In this document: positions 53,220 to 60,397 of the stretch, in pieces
How the letters are laid out: the number at the start of each line of letters is the position of its first letter
How positions within the stretch are numbered: position 1 is the first letter of the stretch
From: Anaerolineales bacterium
GTDB taxonomy: Bacteria > Chloroflexota > Anaerolineae > 4572-78 > J111
Assembly (NCBI GenBank): GCA_020634935.1
Contig: JACKAT010000005.1
Span: forward strand, 124,001-188,000
Direction: 5' to 3'
Length of the DNA stretch: 64,000 bases
The notes under the pieces: model-generated
What the model saw: the letters and a program-made list of their open reading frames with translations, nothing else
Told to the model about the DNA's origin: nothing
Database searches by the model: none
Program-made: the position numbers and the translations under genes

Positions 53220-53919
53220 GCGCCTCTCTCCTTAATGCTGTCCCGTTTTTCAATTTAAGATGAGCTATTTGGGTTGAAAGCCGGAGGATATACGGACTTC
53301 AAATAATGACCGTATTGAATGCAGAAATCCCATGATTACCCTATTTTAACCCAACCAGGGATAAATGGTAATTAGAGATTGAAGCAGAACTTAGGCAGTT
53401 CCCAAGGATCTATTTTTATCATTTTCGACTGTTACGAAGTTTGGAATCGACCAATCGATACGTCGATCGGTCGTTGCTGAGTTTGGAATCGACCAATCGA
53501 TACGTCGATCGGTCGTTGCTGAGTTTGGAATCGACCAATCGATACGTCGATCAGTCGTTGCTGAGTTTGGAATCGACCAATCGATACGTCGATCAGTCGT
53601 TGCTGAGTTTGGAATCGACCAATCGATACGTCGATCAGTCGATGTTGAGTTTGGCTAGGTCACGCTGCCCGGGCCGGACGGCTAAATCCGGCCCTCAGTA
53701 AACCCCCAAATAAACTGTTTAATAAACTTTTGGACACTGACTCGCGTAGAGTTTACTGATACACTGGGGGTAGAGTTTGTAAGGGTTCAGCTATCAACTG
53801 AGGAGCATGGATTAGATAACGTATTCAATGGCGCGTAGAGCGTAGGGCGTAACATATAGCGCCAAAATGATACGCCCTACGCCCTAATCTTGCCCTCTTT
53901 TATTGAGAATAGGAGACTA
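53220..53919. repeat. Repeat-rich intergenic region upstream of the ABC exporter
   Basis: A 700-base gap. It contains the second 42-bp repeat locus (53437-53654), then a hairpin of the TAGTGCGTA family (53841-53886) with arms TAGGGCGTA (53843-53851) and TACGCCCTA (53871-53879), again 19 bases apart. A ribosome site for the ABC gene (AGGAG) is at 53911-53915. No other gene is supported. Confidence 0.75.
53437..53654 (+). repeat. Five tandem 42-bp repeats (locus 2)
   Basis: Units start at 53437, 53479, 53521, 53563 and 53605 with a short partial unit after. Variants follow A-A-B-B-C (GATCGG, GATCGG, GATCAG, GATCAG, then GATCAGTCGATG). Each unit also forms a hairpin (CGACCAATCGA with TCGATCGGTCG). 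One frame is open through all units and encodes the 14-residue motif SLESTNRYVDRSLL and variants, but it has no ATG and no ribosome site. Confidence 0.9.
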
Positions 53920-54666
53920 ATGATGACCATCAATTCCACGAAAAACACGATCATTCAAGTCAAAGATATCGTCAAAAAATACAAAGTTGGCGACAACGAA
54001 GTCACCATTCTCAAAAGCATCTCGTTTGATGTTCACCGGGGCGAGTTTGTGTCGATTGTCGGGCCGTCCGGCAACGGCAAATCGACCCTGCTCAATATGA
54101 TCACCGGCATCGACCGGCCCAGCGCGGGCGACATCACCGTCACCGGGCGCGATGTCAACAAAATGAGTGAGAACCAACTGGCCGGCTGGCGCGGCGAAAA
54201 TGTCGGCATCATCTTCCAATTCTTTCAAATGCTGCCGGCCCTGAGTTTACTGCAAAACGTTATCCTGCCGATGGATTTCGCCAACAAATACACGCCCAAA
54301 GAGCGCAAAGATCGAGCGATGTCGCTGCTGGAACTGGTCGGCCTGGCCGATCAGGCCGAAAAGCTGCCCAGCATGGTCTCCGGCGGCCAGCAGCAGCGCG
54401 CCGCCATCGCCCGCGCCCTGGCCAACGACCCGCCCCTGCTGGTCGGCGACGAACCGACCGGCAACCTCGACAGCCGCACCGCCGCCGAGGTGTTCGACCT
54501 CTTCAGCCAACTGGTCGATCAGGGCAAAACGATGATTATGGTCACTCACGACAAAGAACTGGCCCACCGCGTGCCGCGCCGCATCGAAATTGTCAATGGC
54601 CGCATCGCCAGCGATGATTATCTGCGGCCGTCGTCGAGGTCGCAGCCGATGGCCGTCGCCAATTAA
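53920..54666 (+). CDS. ABC transporter ATP-binding protein (LolD/MacB type)
   Basis: A 248-residue ATPase of the LolD/MacB/FtsE group. Walker A is GPSGNGKST, the Q-loop lies in IIFQFFQMLP, the signature is VSGGQQQRAAIARAL, Walker B is LLVGDEPTGNLD (with Gly at the usual hydrophobic place) and the H-loop is VTHDKEL. Two ATGs lie close together; the second (53923) has the better seven-base spacing to AGGAG. The partner permease gene starts 484 bases downstream. It likely energises export or lipid/lipoprotein movement. Confidence 0.93.
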   Translation: MMTINSTKNTIIQVKDIVKKYKVGDNEVTILKSISFDVHRGEFVSIVGPSGNGKSTLLNMITGIDRPSAGDITVTGRDVNKMSENQLAGWRGENVGIIFQFFQMLPALSLLQNVILPMDFANKYTPKERKDRAMSLLELVGLADQAEKLPSMVSGGQQQRAAIARALANDPPLLVGDEPTGNLDSRTAAEVFDLFSQLVDQGKTMIMVTHDKELAHRVPRRIEIVNGRIASDDYLRPSSRSQPMAVAN

Positions 54667-54702
54667 GGAATGGGCAATTTACGCAGTTCAAGATTTATTG
54701 CA

Positions 54703-54763
54703 CCCTCACCCCGTCGCTGACGCGACTCCCCTCTCTCTGAGGGAGAGGGGTTGGGGGTGAGGG
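54703..54763. repeat. CCCTCACCCC palindromic repeat
   Basis: CCCTCACCCC (54703-54712) pairs with GGGGTGAGGG (54754-54763), with a second stem CCCCTCTC/GAGAGGGG (54728-54735, 54743-54750) inside. This GC-rich palindrome is a common type of dispersed bacterial repeat. It lies in the operon between the ABC ATPase and permease genes. Confidence 0.7.
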
Positions 54764-54783
54764 GCATTTTCGAGGGGGTTACA

Positions 54784-54978
54784 ATGTATTGCTTGTTCGT
54801 GTGTACAACAAAAAATATTTTAAGCCTCAATCCATTTATGGCGCAGCCGGTCTCGGCCCGGCCCAAACCGGCTGCGTCGAAATCGAAACCAAGACAAGCG
54901 ATCAATCTGGAGCCGTTCATCCCCCTCAACGATCAGCAGTTGCTCGATTTGTACCAGGCTATCGATTTTTCGGGATGA
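54784..54978 (+). CDS. Possible small protein in the ABC operon
   Basis: A 64-residue frame with GGGGG a few bases before the ATG. The N-terminus is hydrophobic (MYCLFVCTTKNILSLNPF), the middle is basic (KPAASKSKPRQ) and the end is acidic (LNDQQLLDLYQAIDFSG). It has no match I know. It lies between the two ABC genes, where a small accessory could be expected, but spacer repeats on both sides make it doubtful. Confidence 0.3.
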   Translation: MYCLFVCTTKNILSLNPFMAQPVSARPKPAASKSKPRQAINLEPFIPLNDQQLLDLYQAIDFSG

Positions 54979-55001
54979 GACTCTCTTGAGAATAGAGTTC
55001 T

Positions 55002-55059
55002 GGAGCGTCAAAGTTTACTTTGACCCTACCATGAATGACAAAGCAAGCTTTGTCGCTCC
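55002..55059. repeat. 58-bp GGAGCG...CGCTCC element, inverted copy
   Basis: This is the reverse complement of the element at 50249-50306, with the same 58-base length, the same ends and three or so base differences. Confidence 0.8.
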
Positions 55060-55149
55060 GTTACATATTCATTCCCGGTGTCGAACACCGATTCAATCGA
55101 ACTCCTTCCCTTAGATTGATGAATTCTCAATAACCTTAAGGTGTGTCTT

Positions 55150-57549
55150 ATGAGCGTAATCTGGAATAAAGTCTGGTCGGACTTATGGCATCACAAACTA
55201 CGGACATTTCTGGCCGTTTTGAGCATCGCCGCCGGGGTGTTTGCGCTGGGCGCGATCTTCGGTATGATCGACCAGCTCATCCCCAACCTCAACCGCGTTC
55301 ACCAGTCGATCAACGCGGCCCATCTAACGATGAACCTGGCCGACCGCATCGATGAGGATACGGCCACCCGGCTAAAACATATCGACGGCGTCAAGGATGT
55401 CGAGCCGATTAACGAAATCTCGGTCCGGTACCGGCTAACGGCCGATGAGGATTGGCAGCCGGCGCAACTGGTCATGCGCGACGACTATGAGCACCAAAAA
55501 TTCAGCCTGCTCCAACTCAAAGCGGGCGAGTGGCCCCATCGCGACAACATCGGCGTCGATATTCGGGCGGCGCAATATCTGGGCCTGGAATTTGGCGACA
55601 AGGTCATCTTTGATTTGGACGGTACCGACCGGGCGCTGCCGGTGTCGGGCCGGATTCGCCACCACTTTATGACCTCACCCGATTTTGGCGACAACCCGCG
55701 ATTTTTCGTCGATGCCCAGGCCCTCGAACGGTTTGGCATCCCCAAAGGGGAATTCAACCAACTGCTGGTGCAGGTCGAACCCTACAGCGACCAATTGGCG
55801 CGCGATATCGCCACAGAGATCAAAGATCATCTGGGCAAGGAAGGGGTCAGCGTCGCCGTGACGTTTTATAACAAACCTGACGAGCATTGGGGCAGCGACT
55901 TTTTTGTAGGTCTCAACCTGGTGCTGCAACTACTGGCCGTTGTGTCACTGTTTATGAGCGTGGTCCTGGTTTACAACACCCTGTCGGCCTTGATCACCGA
56001 ACAGAAAAGCCAGATCGGGGTAATGAAGGCCATCGGTGGGCGAACCGGAACCATCGTCAAAGTGTATCTGATGGCGGTGCTGGTGTACGGGGCGTTGGCC
56101 CTGTTTATCTCGTTGCCATTGGGGGCTTATGTGGCTTTCAGCGCTGCCGGTTACTTTCTGGGCATCTTCAACATCGATCACAGCACCTTTGAATTCTCGA
56201 CGCGGGCGATCATTATCCAGGCGGCGGCGGCGATCGCGGTGCCGCTGCTGGCCGCGCTCATCCCGGTATTCAACGGAGCGATGGTTACGGTACGGGCGGC
56301 CATCGCCAGCTATGGCTTAGGCGGTAACTTCGGCGCCAGCCGCCTCGACCGGGGCATTGAGCGGCTCAGCCGGCGGTTTCTGTCCGCGCCCAACGCGATA
56401 GCGCTAGCCAATATGTTTCGGCGCAAAGGACGGCTGAGCCTGACCCAACTGGTGCTGATCACGGCTGGCACACTCTTTTTAATGGTCATGACCCTGTCCA
56501 ATTCGATTCAACTGACCGTCGACAACGAGTTGGCCCGGCGCGACTACCAAACCCGGCTCCAGTTTGAAGACAACCAGCGCATCGACCGTATCGTCAGAAT
56601 GACCGAATCGCTGCCCGAGGTCAGCCAGGCTGAACTTCGCTTCCAGCAGCCCGCCTCGATTTTGCGGGCCGGCCAGGCCACCAAAGAAGCCGGCACGGGC
56701 GGCATGCTGATCGGCGTGCCGGACGGCAGCGATCTGATTCTACCGCGAATTGTGGCCGGTCGCTGGCTGCAAGCCGGTGATGATCGAGCGGTGGTGATGA
56801 ATGAAGAGACGGCCGAAGATAACGATATCGCACTGGGGGAACAAGTGACGCTGGACCTGGGCGAGCTGGGCGACAGCAAGTGGCAGGTCGTCGGCTTTTA
56901 CCGGGTGCTGTCGGTCGTCCCGGAGTCGGACGCGGTCTATGCCCCACAGGCCGCCATTTTCCGCGCTACCACCAAGCACAACGTGGGTCAGATGTTGCTC
57001 GTTCGAACGCGCCCCGCCACCCCGGCTACGGCGGCGGCGGTAACGACACATCTGAAGGATCTATTCGAGCATCGTAATTGGGAAGTGGCCGATACCCAAA
57101 CCATCTATGAAGATCGCTCGTTCTTTGATAATTTCTTTGCCCAGTATTTAGGCATGCTCTTTGGTCTGGCCTTTATTATGGCCATTGTCGGAGGCATTGG
57201 CCTAACTGGCTCGCTGTCGATCAGCGTGGTGGAGCGCACCAAGGAGATCGGCGTCATGCGGGCCATCGGGGCCAAAACGCCGGTGCTAATGCTGATGTTC
57301 ATTCTGGAAGGCGTACTGCAAGGGCTGGTCAGTTGGCTCGTGGCCGTGCCAGTCTCGTTTGTGGTCGGCCGCCCGCTGGCGAATGTGGTCGGCCAGGCGA
57401 TGTTCAGCGTCAATCTGGATTACCAGTACGATCTGCAAGCCGTTCTGATGTGGTTGGGGCTGGTGGTGGTCATTGCCATCCTGGCCTCGATTATGCCGGC
57501 TCGCAGCGCGGTATCGATCAGCGTGCGCGAAAGTTTGGCCTATGCGTAG
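55150..57549 (+). CDS. ABC transporter permease with two FtsX domains
   Basis: A 799-residue permease of the MacB/FtsX superfamily. An N-terminal membrane helix (HKLRTFLAVLSIAAGVFAL) is followed by a MacB-like extracellular domain (about 40-245), then a first FtsX core of three helices (about 255-390), a second extracellular domain and a second FtsX core (about 675-795; the last helices include GIGLTGSLSISVVERTKEIG and GAKTPVLMLMFILEGVLQG). With the ATPase at 53920 it forms an export or lipid-handling complex. The ATG at 55150 has AAGG upstream and is preferred to a GTG three codons earlier. Confidence 0.93.
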   Translation: MSVIWNKVWSDLWHHKLRTFLAVLSIAAGVFALGAIFGMIDQLIPNLNRVHQSINAAHLTMNLADRIDEDTATRLKHIDGVKDVEPINEISVRYRLTADEDWQPAQLVMRDDYEHQKFSLLQLKAGEWPHRDNIGVDIRAAQYLGLEFGDKVIFDLDGTDRALPVSGRIRHHFMTSPDFGDNPRFFVDAQALERFGIPKGEFNQLLVQVEPYSDQLARDIATEIKDHLGKEGVSVAVTFYNKPDEHWGSDFFVGLNLVLQLLAVVSLFMSVVLVYNTLSALITEQKSQIGVMKAIGGRTGTIVKVYLMAVLVYGALALFISLPLGAYVAFSAAGYFLGIFNIDHSTFEFSTRAIIIQAAAAIAVPLLAALIPVFNGAMVTVRAAIASYGLGGNFGASRLDRGIERLSRRFLSAPNAIALANMFRRKGRLSLTQLVLITAGTLFLMVMTLSNSIQLTVDNELARRDYQTRLQFEDNQRIDRIVRMTESLPEVSQAELRFQQPASILRAGQATKEAGTGGMLIGVPDGSDLILPRIVAGRWLQAGDDRAVVMNEETAEDNDIALGEQVTLDLGELGDSKWQVVGFYRVLSVVPESDAVYAPQAAIFRATTKHNVGQMLLVRTRPATPATAAAVTTHLKDLFEHRNWEVADTQTIYEDRSFFDNFFAQYLGMLFGLAFIMAIVGGIGLTGSLSISVVERTKEIGVMRAIGAKTPVLMLMFILEGVLQGLVSWLVAVPVSFVVGRPLANVVGQAMFSVNLDYQYDLQAVLMWLGLVVVIAILASIMPARSAVSISVRESLAYA

Positions 57550-57640
57550 ATGGGTTTTGGTCGCGGTTGGTGCTTATAAAGTTTGATCAGTTAGTGGCGT
57601 AGATGGGTTTTAGGTCTGGTCATAGTGAGAATTGCAATTA

Positions 57641-57664
57641 GCCTGGTTAACCGCCAGGCTTTTT
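57641..57664 (+). terminator. Intrinsic terminator after the ABC permease
   Basis: AGCCTGG (57641-57647) pairs with CCAGGCT (57655-57661), seven-base loop, followed by TTT. The rest of the 241-base gap up to the next gene shows no clear promoter that I would name. Confidence 0.8.
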
Positions 57665-57790
57665 GATGTTGGCACAGTGAAAAAGTTAAGTAAAACCTTG
57701 GCATGTTTTCTTAAATTGGTTATAGTTAAATATAAGACAAGTTAGGACTGGCTTTGCCAACGATGTAATTATCAAATAAGAGCCTTTATT

Positions 57791-59104
57791 ATGAACAACC
57801 GTAGTCCCAATTTATCGTCTCAAGACCAAACCGCTTTCGAAAATGATGGGTTGATTGTCGTTGATGATGATATTGAACTAACCGCTGACAGCACGCAAAC
57901 TGATAGCACCTGGAAAGTTCTCATCGTTGATGATGATCAGGAGGTCCACGACGTGACTAAGCTAGCCTTACGGCGGCTTGTTTTTCAAGACAAGGGTGTT
58001 GAGTTCTTGTCGGCTTACTCAACCAGCGAAGCGATCGACTTGCTCAAGACGCACACTGATATTGCCGTTATCCTGCTGGATGTGGTTATGGAGGAAAAAG
58101 ATTCCGGCTTGAAAGTAACCCGATTCATTCGTGACGATCTCAAAAACCATCTCGTCCGCATCGTTCTGCGCACTGGACAACCCGGCGAAGCGCCGGAAGA
58201 GTCGGTTATTATTGACTACGGGATTAATGATTACAAAACCAAGTCGGAGTTGACTCGGCGCAAACTCTTTACAATGATTATCGCGGCGCTGCGATCTTAC
58301 GGTGATCTAATCACCATTGAGCGCAACCGGCAAGAACTGGCAATTTTATACGCCGACCTGCGCGAGAGTCATCGTCAGTTGCAGCAAGCCAAGGCCAACG
58401 AGGAACAAGCCAATCGCGTCAAGTCTGATTTCTTACGAGTCATGAACCACGAACTGCGCACACCGCTCAATGGAATAATCGGGATGTCGGATATTTTGTC
58501 TGAAGAGATTTATGGTCAATTGACAGAAGGGCAAAGTCGAACTGTCTCCATCTTGAAGCGGAGCGCGAACCACTTATCTGATTTAATTAGAGATATTTTG
58601 GAATTTGCCAATATTGAAGCCGACACTCTACAGCTAAAGCTTAAATCGGTAGATGCGACCAAAGTTTGTCAAGAGGCGGTCCAGTTGGTCAAACAGGCCG
58701 CTGATAAAAAAGATGTACAGATTTCCTTCGAAGCTGAGGAGGAGATTACGCTGCAAGCCGATCCAATTCGCTTGAAACAGATATTGATTAATTTGCTCGA
58801 CAATGCCATTAAATTTACCCCCTCCGGGGGCCAGATGGGGCTTAAACTTCAAACCTTAGCGCCGCAGCAGCAGGTCGAATTCATCGTCTGGGATACCGGC
58901 ATCGGCTTTGACACGGCGACCCTGGAGAATTTGTTCAAGCCATTTGTTCAGGCTGACAGCTCTAATACCCGTCATCATGAAGGTCTCGGGATCGGTCTCA
59001 CTCTGGCCGACCGCCTGGTCAAGATGCACCGGGGTACCATTACGGTGGAGAGTAGAAAAGGCCAGGGCAGTTGCTTTACGGTCTTGCTGCCCTGGCAAAC
59101 TTAG
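57791..59104 (+). CDS. Response regulator-histidine kinase hybrid
   Basis: A 437-residue protein. A receiver domain (about 42-165) with VLIVDDDQEVH and the phosphoacceptor in VILLDVVMEEKDSG is followed by a short coiled-coil linker, HisKA (about 210-275; FLRVMNHELRTPLNGIIGMSDIL with the phospho-His) and HATPase (about 320-435 with NLLDNAIKF, DTGIGF and GLGIGLTLADRLV). No membrane segment is present. The receiver could tune kinase activity. It is a single gene, divergent spacing from the sortase gene is absent since they converge. Confidence 0.93.
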   Translation: MNNRSPNLSSQDQTAFENDGLIVVDDDIELTADSTQTDSTWKVLIVDDDQEVHDVTKLALRRLVFQDKGVEFLSAYSTSEAIDLLKTHTDIAVILLDVVMEEKDSGLKVTRFIRDDLKNHLVRIVLRTGQPGEAPEESVIIDYGINDYKTKSELTRRKLFTMIIAALRSYGDLITIERNRQELAILYADLRESHRQLQQAKANEEQANRVKSDFLRVMNHELRTPLNGIIGMSDILSEEIYGQLTEGQSRTVSILKRSANHLSDLIRDILEFANIEADTLQLKLKSVDATKVCQEAVQLVKQAADKKDVQISFEAEEEITLQADPIRLKQILINLLDNAIKFTPSGGQMGLKLQTLAPQQQVEFIVWDTGIGFDTATLENLFKPFVQADSSNTRHHEGLGIGLTLADRLVKMHRGTITVESRKGQGSCFTVLLPWQT

Positions 59105-59197
59105 TTGGTTGGTCAGTTGGTTGGTTGGGCCGTTCGTAGTAATGGCTTTAGCCGTTCCCTTTGGTAGTACCGCTTAAGCGCTCACGACGAACCCGAT

Positions 59198-59764
59198 TTA
59201 CTCCACTGGATAGGCGACCACAATCAGCCGGTGGGTAGCCCCTGGCCGGGCGCACGTCACCAAAGTCAAGCGTTCATCGTTAGTCGGCGCGATCCAACGG
59301 GCGTTTTCTATCCGCGTTTCAATCGATGCCCCTTTTTCTTGAAGCAGCAGCTTGTTCGTGACCATATAATGACGGCTCTGTCCTCCCGACACAACAGCAA
59401 TCTCATCGCCGATGTTTACTTGATGAAGTTTTTGAAAAACCCGGGCTTTGGCGTCGCTATGCCCGGATAAAACGGTGTTACCCACCTGGCCCGGTCTGGC
59501 CGAAAGATTATGCCAGCCCACATAACTATCTAACACATTCCAGGTGAAGTAGGTGGTGCCGTTAACCACCACCGGAATAATTCCTACAGGCCGAATTTCC
59601 TGATTCAGTCCAATAGCCGGTACGGATATTTGGGTTGGAGAGCCGTCGGGTAGTTGAGGGCTATCCGCCTGTGTCAAACTAAAACACAAGAAAGCAACAA
59701 TTACAGCAAGTGTGGTTGATACACAAAGACGAGTTAAAGTAGTACTAATACATTGGTTGTTCAT
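59198..59764 (-). CDS. Sortase
   Basis: A 188-residue transpeptidase that joins surface proteins to the envelope. Residues 8-32 form the N-terminal signal/anchor (TRLCVSTTLAVIVAFLCF). The catalytic triad is in place: His102 (LSGHSD), Cys171 (TLVTC) and Arg179 (HRL). The length and the TLVTC form fit the short class D/E-type sortases. The ATG at 59764 is preferred to the longer frame because AGGAAGGG lies upstream. No LPxTG substrate gene is adjacent. It shows that the host has a sorting signal system, which fits a monoderm cell. Confidence 0.9.
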   Translation of the reverse strand: MNNQCISTTLTRLCVSTTLAVIVAFLCFSLTQADSPQLPDGSPTQISVPAIGLNQEIRPVGIIPVVVNGTTYFTWNVLDSYVGWHNLSARPGQVGNTVLSGHSDAKARVFQKLHQVNIGDEIAVVSGGQSRHYMVTNKLLLQEKGASIETRIENARWIAPTNDERLTLVTCARPGATHRLIVVAYPVE

Positions 59765-60397
59765 GGTTCCCTTCCTGGTTCTGAAACAAGTTGGGACCAA
59801 CCAACACTGGAAAACAACAAGCGCCCTCAAATAAAATGTCTTCCTCCCCGGAAGCCCAAAATTGAGGGCGCTTTATCTATAAAATTTAATTGAACACCAT
59901 TTTAAAGAACGGTTGCCGCCGATCTTCCCCGACCTCGGCTGCAAACTCATACGATCATTCTATCGGATTTGGACGTTATTTCAATAGAGTAAAAGGTCCT
60001 ATTTCTAAGGCCAAAACACCCTCACTCGATCGTTTACCGTTTGCCTATGCCGCCCGTATTCTTGATAATTACCTGGCTCAAATCCGACATTGAAGGTATA
60101 ATTATAAAGCTACCCCTTTTAACAATCGGTATTTCCCATTTGTTGTGAATTTGCTCCTGCCTAATTGGCCAGCCCAGCCGAGCTTCTTCGCCATGTGAGA
60201 AATATGCTGAATTTAGAATGCAGTCCCTTAAGACCTCTGGTCAGTGTGACGATTACTTAATTTTCAAGTATTTACTCAGCAGATGAGGTGACTGGCACTT
60301 TATCGCCCTATTTGCAGCGTTGTATTACACCCAGCGCTCTCGATTTGAGCCAAAGTGCCAGTCACCTGAATAGATACAGTTTCAATAAGGAAATCAA
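59765..60397. repeat. Intergenic region with two palindromic structures upstream of sucA
   Basis: In 633 bases no gene is supported; a 67-codon frame at 59890 has no ribosome site. AGCGCCCTCAA (59820-59830) pairs with TTGAGGGCGCT (59862-59872), with an inner CTTCC/GGAAG hairpin. AGGTGACTGGCACTTT (60286-60301) pairs with its exact complement (60352-60367), a diverged GGTGACAGTCAC element. The sucA ribosome site (AAGGA) follows. Confidence 0.65.

Noticed and set aside
53372..53701. Coding sequence over the second 42-bp repeat locus
   Set aside because: The frame is open but has no ATG or ribosome site; only TTG-type starts exist. It is listed as a repeat.
59890..60093. A 67-codon open frame upstream of sucA
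   Set aside because: There is no ribosome site, its composition is unlike nearby genes and it crosses palindrome-rich spacer.
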